Below, piece after piece: positions 18,695 to 27,709 of a stretch of DNA of 64,000 nt; position 1 is the stretch's first letter; each line of letters starts with the position of its first letter. The stretch lies in assembly GCA_913061145.1 (NCBI GenBank), contig CAJXUQ010000011.1, positions 50,032 to 114,031 on the forward strand, read 5' to 3'. A program made the position numbers and the translations under genes. The notes beneath the pieces were generated by a model. It saw only the letters and a list, made by a program, of their open reading frames with translations. It made no database searches and was not told the DNA's origin. This DNA comes from an uncultured Haliea sp. GTDB lineage: Bacteria > Pseudomonadota > Gammaproteobacteria > Pseudomonadales > Halieaceae.

Positions 18695-18786
18695 CGGTTT
18701 TGCTCTCCGGTTGATCCAGCCTGCATGGTAGGAGCCTCACCGCATAGCCGCAACCCGGTTAGTCTGTCCCGAGTTGTCGCATGAGG

Positions 18787-18792
18787 TACAAT
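18787..18792 (+). promoter_or_regulatory. candidate -10 element upstream of rdgC
   Basis: TACAAT lies 45 bases upstream of the rdgC ATG in the gloA/rdgC spacer. I find no good -35 at 16-18 bases, so support is limited to the hexamer and its position. Confidence 0.3.
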
Positions 18793-18837
18793 CCGCCTTT
18801 TGACCGCCGCGGCCGGCGGTCTTCAGCGGAGTCTTCT

Positions 18838-19743
18838 ATGTGGTTCAAAAATGTGCGGGCATATCGCCTGACAAGCCCCTTTTCCCTGTCTGCGGAGCAA
18901 CTCGAAACGCAGCTGGCCCAGCGCGGGTTTCAGCACTGCGCCGCAACGCAGCCTGTGTCCCTTGGCTGGGTGCCGGCGCTGGGTGCGGAGACCGAGGCTC
19001 TGGTGCACCCGGTGGACGGCCGCTTTCTGCTGCGCCTGCGGCGCGAGGAACGGCTGCTGCCGTCGACGGTTGTGCGGGAGCAGCTGGCGGAGAAAGTGGC
19101 GGCGATTGAAGACGACCAGGGGCGCAAGGTGTATCGCAAGGAGCGCATGACCCTGCAGGATGAAATCGTGCTCGATTTCCTGCCGCGCGCCTTCACCCGC
19201 TCCTCGTATCTTTATGCCTATATCGACACGCGTGCCAACTGGGTGTTTGTCGATGCCACCAGCGCGGCGCGTGCCGAGGAATTCCTCAACCTGCTGCGTG
19301 AGTGTATCGGCACCTTCCCTGTCGTCCTGCCGCAGGTGAACAATGCGCCGACGGCGACCATGACCGCGTGGCTGGCCCATCAGAGCCTGCCCGATGATTT
19401 CGTGCTGGGTGAGGAGTGCGAACTGCGCGAACCCGGCGACGAGGGCGGTGTCGTACGCTGTCGCGGCGTTGATTTGCTGGGGGAAGAGGTGGAGACTCAC
19501 CTTAACGCCGGCAAACAGGTGGCGCGTCTCGCACTGCACTGGGAAGAGCGGCTCTCGCTGGTGCTGGCAGAGGATCTCTGCCTGCGTCGCCTGAAGTTTT
19601 CGGATGAGTTGATGAAGGAAAACGAAGACCTGCCGGAAGCAGATCATGCGGCGCGCCTCGACGCGGACTTCGCACTGATGTCTGACCTGGTTACGCGATT
19701 GCAGACCCGCGTGGTCGATCTGTTCGGCGGAGAAATGGAGTAA
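18838..19743 (+). CDS. rdgC: recombination-associated protein RdgC
   Basis: Ring-shaped DNA-binding protein that restrains RecA. The 301 residues match the family length of about 303. The start MWFKNVRAYRLTSPF and the segments VSLGWVPALG, MTLQDEIVLDFLPRAFTRSS, YIDTRANWVFVDATSAARAEEF and RRLKFSDELMKENED are all characteristic of RdgC. The frame is open from 18781, but ATG 18838 gives the conserved N-terminus. The gene is followed after 8 bases by selU, so rdgC-selU-selD may be read as one unit. Confidence 0.96.
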   Translation: MWFKNVRAYRLTSPFSLSAEQLETQLAQRGFQHCAATQPVSLGWVPALGAETEALVHPVDGRFLLRLRREERLLPSTVVREQLAEKVAAIEDDQGRKVYRKERMTLQDEIVLDFLPRAFTRSSYLYAYIDTRANWVFVDATSAARAEEFLNLLRECIGTFPVVLPQVNNAPTATMTAWLAHQSLPDDFVLGEECELREPGDEGGVVRCRGVDLLGEEVETHLNAGKQVARLALHWEERLSLVLAEDLCLRRLKFSDELMKENEDLPEADHAARLDADFALMSDLVTRLQTRVVDLFGGEME

Positions 19744-19751
19744 ACCTGCGG

Positions 19752-20855
19752 GTGACCGATCTTCCGGTATGCGCTGACTACCGTCGCCTGTTTCTGGAGG
19801 ACGCGGTGTTCATGGACCTGCGCTCGCCCGGGGAGTATGCCCATGGCGCCTTCCCCGGTGCGACCAGCCTGCCACTGATGACCGATGAAGAACGCGCCCA
19901 GGTCGGCACCTGCTACAAACAGCGCGGCCAGGCGGCGGCCATCGAACTCGGCCATCGACTGGTAGCGGGTCGTGAGCGGGAGCGGCGCGTAGCGGAATGG
20001 CGCGCGTTCGCGCAGCGGCATCCGCAGGGTTACCTGTACTGCTGGCGGGGTGGCCTGCGTTCACAAACCGTGCAGCAGTGGCTGGCTGACGAAGGCATTG
20101 TCTACCCCCGTATCGAAGGCGGCTACAAGGCATTGCGCCGGTTTCTGCTCGAGGAACTGACCCGCTCGCTGGAGCAGGCGCAACTGGTGCTGGTCAGCGG
20201 GCGCACAGGCACCGGGAAAACCCGGGTCATTCACGCGTTGCCGGAGGCACTGGACCTCGAGGGCATGGCCCGTCACCGCGGCTCCAGTTTCGGCCATTTG
20301 CCGGAACCGCAGCCCAGCCAGATCGATTTCGAGAACGCGCTGAGCATCGCTTTCCTGCAGCGGCTGGCACGCCGGCCCGGGCCGGTGCTGCTCGAGGATG
20401 AGGGGCGCCTGATTGGGCGTGTTGCACTGCCCGAAAACCTGCGCCAGAGCATGCAGCGCGCGCCCATGCTGGTGGTGGAGGAGCCGCTGGAAGAACGCGT
20501 GGCGGTGATTCTTGACGACTATATCGTTGACCTGGGCGCGCGCTACGCCAGGCGATTCGGAGCTGTCGACGGCCCGGCAATGCACCGCACCCGCCTGCTG
20601 GAGGGGCTCGACGGCATTCGCAAACGGCTGGGTGGCGCCCGCCACCAGGCGCTGCGCGCCACCATGGAACAGGCGTTTGCGCTGCAGCACAGCGGCGGGG
20701 GCAGCGCAGCGCACGGCGCCTGGATTCGCGAGCTGCTGGAAGCCTATTACGACCCGATGTACAGCTACCAACTGGCACAGCGGGCCGGTACCGTCCTGTT
20801 CCGGGGTGACCGTCGGGAGGTCATCGCTTACGCCCGGAGCGCACTGTCTTGCTGA
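19752..20855 (+). CDS. selU: tRNA 2-selenouridine synthase
   Basis: Also called MnmH or YbbB. It replaces sulfur by selenium in 2-thiouridine at the wobble position of certain tRNAs using selenophosphate. The 367-residue protein has an N-terminal rhodanese domain with the active-site Cys97 in YCWRGGLRS, the same position as in E. coli, and a P-loop GRTGTGKT (150-157) for the geranylation/selenation half. Translation starts at GTG 19752, 8 bases after rdgC. The downstream selD fusion starts within or just after the last codons, so the selenium donor and its user are coupled. Confidence 0.95.
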   Translation: MTDLPVCADYRRLFLEDAVFMDLRSPGEYAHGAFPGATSLPLMTDEERAQVGTCYKQRGQAAAIELGHRLVAGRERERRVAEWRAFAQRHPQGYLYCWRGGLRSQTVQQWLADEGIVYPRIEGGYKALRRFLLEELTRSLEQAQLVLVSGRTGTGKTRVIHALPEALDLEGMARHRGSSFGHLPEPQPSQIDFENALSIAFLQRLARRPGPVLLEDEGRLIGRVALPENLRQSMQRAPMLVVEEPLEERVAVILDDYIVDLGARYARRFGAVDGPAMHRTRLLEGLDGIRKRLGGARHQALRATMEQAFALQHSGGGSAAHGAWIRELLEAYYDPMYSYQLAQRAGTVLFRGDRREVIAYARSALSC

Positions 20856-23047
20856 CCGTGGAGCCGGTGCAGCGTGACCTGGTGCTGGTGGGTGGCGGTC
20901 ATGCACATGCGCTGGCGCTGCGAATGCTCGCCATGCGTCCGCTCGCCGGCCTGCGCATCACCCTGGTGTCCCCCTCCAGCCACACACCCTATTCGGGCAT
21001 GTTGCCGGGGCTGATCGCGGGCCACTACACCTTCGACGAGACCCATATCGACCTCGCGCGGCTCTGCCAGTGGGCGGGAGCGCGCTTTATCGAGGCGGCG
21101 GTGACGGCTCTGGACCCGACGGCGCGCCAGCTCGGCATCTCCGGGCGTCCCGTCCTGGGCTACGACGTGTTGAGTCTGGACATCGGCTCCCAGCCCGACC
21201 TCGACAGCGTGCCCGGCGCCCGGGAGCATGCGACACCGGTCAAGCCGGTGGCGGACTTCTGGGCTCGCTGGCAGGCACTTGAAACCACGCTGCTGCGGCG
21301 AAGCGATGGGCGGGCAACGCACGTTGCCCTGGTGGGCGGTGGCGCCGGGAGCGTGGAGCTGGCCCTGGCCATGGCGCACCGTCTGCGTGACAGGACACCG
21401 CAGTTCAGCCTGTTTTGCGCGGCCGCCGACATACTGCCCGGCTACAATCGACACGCCAGGGCCGCTGCCCGGCGGGCACTGGCGGCGGCGGGCGTCAGCG
21501 TGCTGTGCGGCAGTCGGGTGAATCGCGTCACGGCGGCGCAGCTGACACTGGAAAACGGCAACACTGCGGCATTTGACGCGCTGTTCTGGTGTACCGGCGC
21601 GGCGGCGGCGCCCTGGGTCGGGGCCAGTGGCCTGCGCACCGTCGAGGGCGGTTTCCTCGCCGTGAGCGACACCCTGCAGTCGGTCGATGACCCCGCCGTC
21701 TTTGCCGCGGGAGATATCGCCACGCAGTTGCAACACCCGCGGCCCAAAGCCGGTGTGTATGCGGTGCGGCAGGCACCGGTGCTGGCCGCGAACCTGCGCA
21801 ACGCGCTGATGCAGCGTCCCCTGCGCCGCCACCGGCCGCAGGCGCGTTTTCTCTCCCTGCTGTCGTTGGGAACACAGTGTGCAGTGGCGGAACGCGGGCC
21901 GTTCGCGGCCACCGGTGACTGGGTCTGGCGCTGGAAGGACCGGATTGATCGACGGTTTATGGCGCGGTTTGTGTCCCTGCCCGAGCCTATGCCCGGCATC
22001 GTGGAGACGCTGCCCGAGGCGCGTGTCGCGGATGCTCAGCCACCCTGCGGCGGTTGTGGCGCGAAAGTGGCCGGTGACCGGCTTGCGGCGGCACTGGCGG
22101 ACTTGCGCCAGTACTATCCGCAGCAGTGTCCGGAAGATGAGGGTGCCGAAGACGCAGCGCGTCTCACGACGCCAGCGGGCGGTATCCAGTTGCAGAGTCT
22201 CGATATTCTGCGCAGTCTGGTGTCAGACCCCTGGCTGATGGGGCGCATTGCGGCCAATCATGCGCTTTCGGACCTGTTCGCCAGCGGCGCGCAGCCGACC
22301 GCAGCGCTGGCGGCTGTGACACTGCCTTTCAGTCATCCGGCCATCCAGCAGCGCGACCTGGTGCAGTTGCTGGCCGGCGCACTGCACGAGTTTGCGGCGG
22401 TGGGCTGCCGGCTATTGGGCGGGCACAGCCTGCAGGGCCCGGAGCTGGCGCTGGGTTTCGCGGTCAGCGGCGAGCCGATGGAGGTGGGCCGTCTTCTGCG
22501 CAAGCGCGGCCTGCGGCCGGGGGACCAGCTGATACTGACCAAAGCGCTGGGCACCGGCACCCTGTTTGCCGCGCACATGCAGCAGCGGGCTGATGGCCGG
22601 GAGGTGCACGACGCTATCACCAGCATGTTGCAGAGCAACCAGGCTGCGGCACGTCTGGCGCTGGCCCATGGCGTTAGCGCCGCGACCGATGTCACCGGTT
22701 TCGGTGTGTGGGGGCATCTGCGGGAAATGCTTCGGCCCGGGCAGGGTGCGGTACTGTCGCTGGCGGCCCTGCCGGCGCTGCCTGGGGCACTTGCGCAGCT
22801 GGAGGCGGGGCGGCGCAGCACCATGCATGAGGCAAACGCCCAGGGCGTTGCCCCGGGAAGTGCGGCAGGCCCGCGTTACGACCTGCTGTTTGATCCGCAG
22901 ACCAGCGGTGGCCTGCTGCTGGGTGTGGCGCAAGAGTCTGTGCCGGCGCTGCTCGCAGCGCTGCGGGAAGCAGGCTATGCCGAGGCGGCAATCATCGGTG
23001 ACATTGTCGACCGCGAAGGGCAGGGCGACGCTATCGTCTGCCGCTGA
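20849..23047 (+). CDS. selD: SelD fused to an N-terminal pyridine nucleotide-disulfide oxidoreductase domain
   Basis: A 732-residue two-domain protein. Residues 1 to about 370 form an NADH-dehydrogenase-like flavoprotein: FAD loop LVLVGGGHAHALAL, NAD loop VALVGGGAGSVELALA, second FAD site VFAAGDIATQL. Residues from about 395 are selenide, water dikinase, with PCGGCGAKV holding Cys403 and Lys406 in the positions of the catalytic Cys17/Lys20 of E. coli SelD. It makes selenophosphate from selenide and ATP; the flavin domain may reduce a selenium compound for it. The start is TTG 20849 (overlapping selU) or GTG 20858. The fusion type is known in other proteobacteria. Confidence 0.93.
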   Translation: MLTVEPVQRDLVLVGGGHAHALALRMLAMRPLAGLRITLVSPSSHTPYSGMLPGLIAGHYTFDETHIDLARLCQWAGARFIEAAVTALDPTARQLGISGRPVLGYDVLSLDIGSQPDLDSVPGAREHATPVKPVADFWARWQALETTLLRRSDGRATHVALVGGGAGSVELALAMAHRLRDRTPQFSLFCAAADILPGYNRHARAAARRALAAAGVSVLCGSRVNRVTAAQLTLENGNTAAFDALFWCTGAAAAPWVGASGLRTVEGGFLAVSDTLQSVDDPAVFAAGDIATQLQHPRPKAGVYAVRQAPVLAANLRNALMQRPLRRHRPQARFLSLLSLGTQCAVAERGPFAATGDWVWRWKDRIDRRFMARFVSLPEPMPGIVETLPEARVADAQPPCGGCGAKVAGDRLAAALADLRQYYPQQCPEDEGAEDAARLTTPAGGIQLQSLDILRSLVSDPWLMGRIAANHALSDLFASGAQPTAALAAVTLPFSHPAIQQRDLVQLLAGALHEFAAVGCRLLGGHSLQGPELALGFAVSGEPMEVGRLLRKRGLRPGDQLILTKALGTGTLFAAHMQQRADGREVHDAITSMLQSNQAAARLALAHGVSAATDVTGFGVWGHLREMLRPGQGAVLSLAALPALPGALAQLEAGRRSTMHEANAQGVAPGSAAGPRYDLLFDPQTSGGLLLGVAQESVPALLAALREAGYAEAAIIGDIVDREGQGDAIVCR

Positions 23048-24775
23048 TCAGCCATTGCTGCGGTGGCTGCTGCTGCGCCGCTCCAGCCACTGCCAGAACA
23101 GCCCCTGCTGGCGGTCCCGGCCGGTGAGCAGATACTCCAGGCGCTGATCGTTTTCCAGCACGGCCTGCAGGCGCTGGGCCTCGCCGTCGCGGCCCGCCAG
23201 TAACAGCCGGTCGCCCATTTCCAGCGGCAGATCGTCGGGGGGGAACAGGATGTCCTCTTTTTGCTTGCGGATCATGACGACTTCCAGATGCAGCCGTGCA
23301 CGCCAGTTGCTGGGATCTGCCAGCAGGTTGCCCACGGTAATACGCTGGCCCGCGGAGAGTGCGCGTGCCAGCGCCGGTGAGCGGCGGTTGCTGATGCGGC
23401 CCGAGGAGAACTCGGGCGGATGGTCATTCTGGTGGCGCAGGAAGCGCGCCAGGGCATCGCGGCCGGTGTCGTTGTTCAATTGCAGCAGTTGCTGAATGAA
23501 CGGCTCTACCAGCCCGGAGCTGATGCGGCTGAGAATGGTACCGGCCACCACTATGCTGGGCTGGCCGAGGAAGTCCGGCTCAGCGGCGCGGAACAGCGCG
23601 TGACTGGAGAGTCCATTTTCCAGTACCACGTGAAACAGATCGGGGTTCAGTGCGCGTGCCGTGATGAGGATGGACAGGTTGTCGGCGTCATCGCTGGTGG
23701 AAGCGACAATGCCGACGGCGTCTTCCACGCCCGCCGCGCTGAGTTCCTCCGCCTGCGTGCCGCGGCCGATCACCGAGCCGTGGGGGCAGCCGGCCTGCTC
23801 CGGGTCGGGGTGGATGACGGTCACATCCATGCCGCGTTCGCGCAGCAGCTGGTACACCGCGCGACCCACCCGGCCATAACCACAGACAATCCACTTGCCG
23901 CGCGGGATCGGGGTGGATCGGGCCAGCCGGGCGCCGGGGCCGGAGTTGAGCCAGTGGTACAGCCGGAACAGGTCGGGTTTATCGATCGCCAGCTCCAGAC
24001 GGCGTACATACTCCTCGACGGGATTGACCACGCAGTCGGTATTGAACGAACGCATGTTGTCGGCATCGTTGCGCGTGTCTGCGCTGGCATACACGGCCAC
24101 CTTGTGGTTCAGCAGCGTGGCACTGATAGCGATCTTCAGATTGACGTGCCCCTCGCCGGTCACGGCGATGACACCCGTGCACCAGCGGCTGCGCAGGCCG
24201 GCTTCAATCAGGTTGTCCGGCAGGTTGGCATTCATGCAGAAGGCGGTGACCGGCGCGAGAAACTCGACCACCTCCAGCGCTTCGACCTTTTCCTGGTTGT
24301 GCTCGACGACAATCACCTGATAGCCGCGATCGGTCAGGGCGCTGGTCAGCATGCGGCCCGTGTCGCCGTAACCGCAGACCAGGTAGAAGGGCTGGTTGAG
24401 ATTGCGCACCTTCCAGGCAAGTCGTGCGCGACGCAGGGCGCGGGTGTAGGCAGGATCCTGCAGCAGGGAAACGATCGAGCCGATGGAAAACAGCCAGGCG
24501 ATAACCGTCAGGTAGATACTCACCATGGTCCAGAGTCGCTGGCCTTCGGAGAACGGGTAGGGCACCTCGCCAAATCCGATCGTGCTGCCGGTGTAGCTCA
24601 CCACGTAAAAAGCCTGGAAGAAACTCATGCGCCAGGGGTTGCCCTGGTCATCCACACCGGGGATCAGCGTAAACCCGACTGTGGCGATGGCATAGGCGGA
24701 AATGAGGATGACCAGCGGCATGCGCATGCGCCGCAGGAACAGGAATACCAGGGATTTATGCGCATGCCGGCTCAT
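23048..24775 (-). CDS. potassium channel family protein with two RCK (TrkA-N) domains
   Basis: A 575-residue ion-channel protein. The first 110 residues hold two transmembrane helices around a pore loop with filter TIGFGE (65-70), where classical K+ channels have TVGYGD. Two regulatory nucleotide-binding domains follow, each with a Rossmann loop: VCGYGDTGRM (about 133) and VCGYGRVGRAVYQLL (about 288), the second with DDADNLSILITARALNPD typical of TrkA-N. A TrkA-C-like part ends the protein. The gene abuts selD with no spacer and lies 6 bases after a small membrane-protein gene on the same strand, its likely operon partner. Confidence 0.88.
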   Translation of the reverse strand: MSRHAHKSLVFLFLRRMRMPLVILISAYAIATVGFTLIPGVDDQGNPWRMSFFQAFYVVSYTGSTIGFGEVPYPFSEGQRLWTMVSIYLTVIAWLFSIGSIVSLLQDPAYTRALRRARLAWKVRNLNQPFYLVCGYGDTGRMLTSALTDRGYQVIVVEHNQEKVEALEVVEFLAPVTAFCMNANLPDNLIEAGLRSRWCTGVIAVTGEGHVNLKIAISATLLNHKVAVYASADTRNDADNMRSFNTDCVVNPVEEYVRRLELAIDKPDLFRLYHWLNSGPGARLARSTPIPRGKWIVCGYGRVGRAVYQLLRERGMDVTVIHPDPEQAGCPHGSVIGRGTQAEELSAAGVEDAVGIVASTSDDADNLSILITARALNPDLFHVVLENGLSSHALFRAAEPDFLGQPSIVVAGTILSRISSGLVEPFIQQLLQLNNDTGRDALARFLRHQNDHPPEFSSGRISNRRSPALARALSAGQRITVGNLLADPSNWRARLHLEVVMIRKQKEDILFPPDDLPLEMGDRLLLAGRDGEAQRLQAVLENDQRLEYLLTGRDRQQGLFWQWLERRSSSHRSNG

Positions 24776-24781
24776 GGCGGA

Positions 24782-25168
24782 TTATTTCCGGCTGAGGCCG
24801 GCCGTATCCAGCGTCAGCAGTACCAGGGACACCAGGTTGGCGAGCAGCGCGCCGCCGGACAGTGACACGATGGACGCCATCACGCGCGGTGTGAGGCCAA
24901 CCTCCATGACATGTACCGCAACGGCCCAGACCACGGCGGCGGCCAGCAAGTGCAGGTTCACCACCAGGCTGGAGGCAAGCAGAATGGCGCCCATCTGTGA
25001 GCGCTCACCGAACTTGAGCACCGTGGCAATGAGGCTGACAACCAGCGCCGCAAAGAGCTCGTACACATCGTGGTGTTGCGGGTTGTCGATGTCGCCGATG
25101 AAGAACCCGAAGTTGAGTGTCACCGCGAGCAGCACGAAAAATCCGAAAACCACCTTGCTCATGTTCAT
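24782..25168 (-). CDS. small membrane protein, DUF6394-like
   Basis: A 128-residue integral membrane protein with four hydrophobic segments: VVFGFFVLLAVTLNFGFFIG, LFAALVVSLIATVLKFG, AILLASSLVVNLHLLAAAVVWAV and LSGGALLANLVSLVLLTL. The conserved IDNPQHHDVYELFAAL loop resembles the DUF6394 family as I recall it. Function unknown. It lies 6 bases upstream of the RCK potassium-channel gene, so it is probably co-expressed with it and may be a channel accessory. AGGGGAAG is 8 bases before ATG 25168, which sets the start. Confidence 0.75.
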   Translation of the reverse strand: MNMSKVVFGFFVLLAVTLNFGFFIGDIDNPQHHDVYELFAALVVSLIATVLKFGERSQMGAILLASSLVVNLHLLAAAVVWAVAVHVMEVGLTPRVMASIVSLSGGALLANLVSLVLLTLDTAGLSRK

Positions 25169-25248
25169 AGCTGTTGCTTCCCCTGCCTAGGCCTGCCGTC
25201 ATTATGCGCGACTGCGCGGCAGTTGCCAGCCCCGTGAACGCAGCGTTG

Positions 25249-26052
25249 TCAGCTGCCGAGCAGGGTGCGCACCCGATCGCGATAGCCGCGGCTGACTTTG
25301 ATGCGGGCGCCGCTGTCGAGGTGCAGGAGGTACTCGCCGCTGTCGAGGCTTTCGGCTCCCGTGATCTCCAGGGCGTTGACGATGGTGCTGCGGTGCACGC
25401 GCAGGAACTGCGCCGGGTCGAGCATGGCTTCCAGCTCCTTCATGGTGACCCGCATGATGTGCGTCTTGCCCGCGGCGTGGATGCACATGTAATCGCCGGC
25501 GGCATCGATCCAGGTGATGTCGGCGGTTTTGATGAAATGGATGGCATTGCCGTCGCGCACGGTGAGCTTGTCCGGCCAGCCCTGGCGCCCGGATTCCGCC
25601 ATGGCCTCCACGGTCTGCGCGTTGGCGCCGGTCATGCCCATCACGAGATCCATCAACTTCGCCTTGTCGCGCGCCGACGCGCGTTGCTCGTCGAACTGGC
25701 GTGCCCGCTCCACGGCCTCTTCCAGCCGCGCTTCGTCTACGGGCTTCAGGATGTAGTCGACGGCATGCACCTTGAAGGCATCCACCGCATAGGTGTCATA
25801 GGCGGTGACGAACACCACCATCGGCAGGGTGTCGGCCTGCAGTTCCGACAGTACCTGAAAGCCGTCCATTCCCGGCATCTGGATATCGAGGAAGAGCAGG
25901 TCCGGCTCGTGTTCGGCGATCGCCTGCAGGGCCTGCTGGCCGTTGCTGCACTCCGCGACGATATTGATGCCCGGAATCTGTTTCAGGCGCAGCGCGAGCC
26001 CGCGGCGGGCGAGGTCTTCATCGTCGACGATAATGGTGGACAGGGCCTGCAT
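25249..26052 (-). CDS. LytTR family response regulator (AlgR-like)
   Basis: A 267-residue two-component regulator. The receiver domain (about residues 4-120) has the acidic pocket VDDED, phosphorylation site Asp56 in FLDIQMPG, the Thr of VTAYD, and Lys103 in YILKPVDE. A LytTR DNA-binding domain follows, with AIHFIKTADITWIDAAGDYMCIHA and FLRVHRSTIVNALEI. The ATG at 26052 overlaps the stop of the histidine kinase gene (TGATG), so kinase and regulator are coupled. The best-known relatives are AlgR/FimS (AlgZ) of Pseudomonas; the hemC neighbour seen there is absent. Targets unknown. Confidence 0.92.
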   Translation of the reverse strand: MQALSTIIVDDEDLARRGLALRLKQIPGINIVAECSNGQQALQAIAEHEPDLLFLDIQMPGMDGFQVLSELQADTLPMVVFVTAYDTYAVDAFKVHAVDYILKPVDEARLEEAVERARQFDEQRASARDKAKLMDLVMGMTGANAQTVEAMAESGRQGWPDKLTVRDGNAIHFIKTADITWIDAAGDYMCIHAAGKTHIMRVTMKELEAMLDPAQFLRVHRSTIVNALEITGAESLDSGEYLLHLDSGARIKVSRGYRDRVRTLLGS

Positions 26053-27137
26053 CAACCGGCCTCCTCGTATTCCAGTGGTATGCGGATGGTGGTGGTGAGC
26101 CCGTGAGGCTCGGTGGCGCCCAACCGGAACGACTGCCGCTCGCCGTACAGGGCGCTCAGCCGGTCGCGGATGTTGCTGAGCCCGACACCGCCTCCCTTGG
26201 CGTTGCGGCCGACGCGCATATCCAGTCCGGGGCCGTCATCGGCCACCGTGAGCACCAGCTCGGTATCCTCCAGCATCGCACTGACGCCGATGCTGCCGCC
26301 GTGCACCGCGGTGGCGATGGCGTACTTGATGGAGTTTTCCACCAGGGGTTGCAGCAGCAGGGAGGGCATCAGCGCGTCACGTGCCTGTGGCGCAAGATCG
26401 AAATGCAGCTGCAGTCGGTCGCCGAACCGGACTTTTTCGATATCCAGGTACAGGCGCAGGGCGTCGAACTCCTCGGCTACAGTCACCTTCTCCATCGGAT
26501 CGTTTTCCAGCGAGTAGCGCAGGAAGCGGCTGAGGCGACCGACCATGGTGTTGGCGAGCTGGGTCTCCTGCTCGAGTATCAGCGTGGAGATGGCGTTCAG
26601 CGTGTTGAACAGGAAGTGGGGGTTGAGCTGGTAGCGCAGCATCTTTAGCTGCGCCTGCTGCGCCATGGACATCGCCGTCAGCAGGCGCTCTTTGTCCGCC
26701 TGTACCAGCAGGTAGTACTTGATGCCGAAGTACAACACGCTCCACACCAGCATTACCCAGAACGCGGATACCGTGCCTGAAAAATAGTTGTACCAGGCCA
26801 TCTCGGGCTTGCCCAGCTGCTCATTCGGGAACATCAGCTGAAACAGCGTAGCGCGCAGGCCCATCCAGGCCAGGGCAGCGAGGTAAGAGCCGCCGAGCAC
26901 GGCGAGCCCGCGCCAGGCCATATGCTGCTGCCAGGTGCGTCGGTACAGGTGGCGCAGCAGCAGCGTGAAGCCAATCCCTATCAGGCTGACCAGGGGCAGG
27001 TAGAACTCATAGCCCTCGGGTGGTGTGCTCCACACCATGATGCCCAGGTAATAGGAAACTGCCCAGCCGCTCCAGCCGGCAGCCTGGAGTGCCCAGAAGA
27101 GGATGGTCTTGTTCTGCAGAAGCTCCGACATGCGCAT
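26052..27137 (-). CDS. sensor histidine kinase (LytS/AlgZ type)
   Basis: Inner-membrane histidine kinase of the His_kinase/HATPase family. About 361 residues from ATG 27137; ATG 27131 is also possible. Four hydrophobic segments in the first 150 residues form the sensor. The phosphoacceptor region reads LRYQLNPHFLFNTLNAIS and the ATPase N-box PLVENSIKYA, with DDGPGLD and GGGVGLSNIRDRL as G-boxes. There is no periplasmic sensor domain, so the membrane part probably senses the signal. The stop overlaps the LytTR regulator start. A TATACT hexamer 10-15 bases before the first ATG hints at a very short leader. Confidence 0.9.
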   Translation of the reverse strand: MRMSELLQNKTILFWALQAAGWSGWAVSYYLGIMVWSTPPEGYEFYLPLVSLIGIGFTLLLRHLYRRTWQQHMAWRGLAVLGGSYLAALAWMGLRATLFQLMFPNEQLGKPEMAWYNYFSGTVSAFWVMLVWSVLYFGIKYYLLVQADKERLLTAMSMAQQAQLKMLRYQLNPHFLFNTLNAISTLILEQETQLANTMVGRLSRFLRYSLENDPMEKVTVAEEFDALRLYLDIEKVRFGDRLQLHFDLAPQARDALMPSLLLQPLVENSIKYAIATAVHGGSIGVSAMLEDTELVLTVADDGPGLDMRVGRNAKGGGVGLSNIRDRLSALYGERQSFRLGATEPHGLTTTIRIPLEYEEAG

Positions 27138-27220
27138 GCCACCAGTATACGCCGGCCGTCCCGGTGGCTTCACCCCGGTTCGTCGCAGCCCAGGTGCAAT
27201 CCACCGCTCTGCGCGCTGCG

Positions 27221-27709
27221 TCAGTCCCTGCCCGCGGCGAACCTGCGCAGTGCGTCACCGGTCAGGCGGTAACCCGTCCACTCACTCTGGGGCCGGGCGC
27301 CGAAGGACTCATAGAAACGGATGGCGGGTTCATTCCAGTCCAGCACATTCCACTCGAAGCGCCCGCAACCCTCATTGACCGCCACCTGCGCCAGATAGCG
27401 CAGCAGTGCCTTGCCCGCCCCCTTGCCGCGTTCGGCGGGGTTTACATACAGGTCCTCCAGGTACAGCCCAAGACGCCCTAGCCAGGAGGAAAAATTGTAG
27501 AAATACAGGGCAAAGCCCAGGGCCCTGTCGCCCTCCTCACAGATCACGCCGTAGACTTTCGGGTGGTCGCAGAACAGCAGGGCTTCCAGCTGCGGCACAG
27601 AGGCTTCGACCTCCTCCAGCGCGCGCTCGTACAGGGCCAGATCACGAATGAATTGCAGAATCAGTGGGCAGTCCTCCCGGCGCGCTTCGCGAATAGTGAG
27701 GGTGCTCAT
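27221..27709 (-). CDS. GNAT family N-acetyltransferase
   Basis: A 162-residue acetyl-CoA-dependent acetyltransferase of the spermidine/diamine acetyltransferase-like type. The acyl-CoA site is LYLEDLYVNPAERGKGAGKALL, with the R-x2-G-x-G/A core in ERGKGAG, followed by RFEWNVLDWNEPAIRFYESFGA, the segment typical of the diamine N-acetyltransferase group. The start codon overlaps the stop of the upstream potassium-channel gene (TGATG), so the two are co-translated. Substrate not determinable; polyamines or amino-acid derivatives are plausible from the family. Confidence 0.88.
   Translation of the reverse strand: MSTLTIREARREDCPLILQFIRDLALYERALEEVEASVPQLEALLFCDHPKVYGVICEEGDRALGFALYFYNFSSWLGRLGLYLEDLYVNPAERGKGAGKALLRYLAQVAVNEGCGRFEWNVLDWNEPAIRFYESFGARPQSEWTGYRLTGDALRRFAAGRD

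Noticed and set aside
23420..24865. A 481-residue open frame antisense to the RCK channel gene
   Set aside because: Long antisense frames are common in GC-rich DNA; the channel reading on the other strand has clear conserved motifs and this one none.
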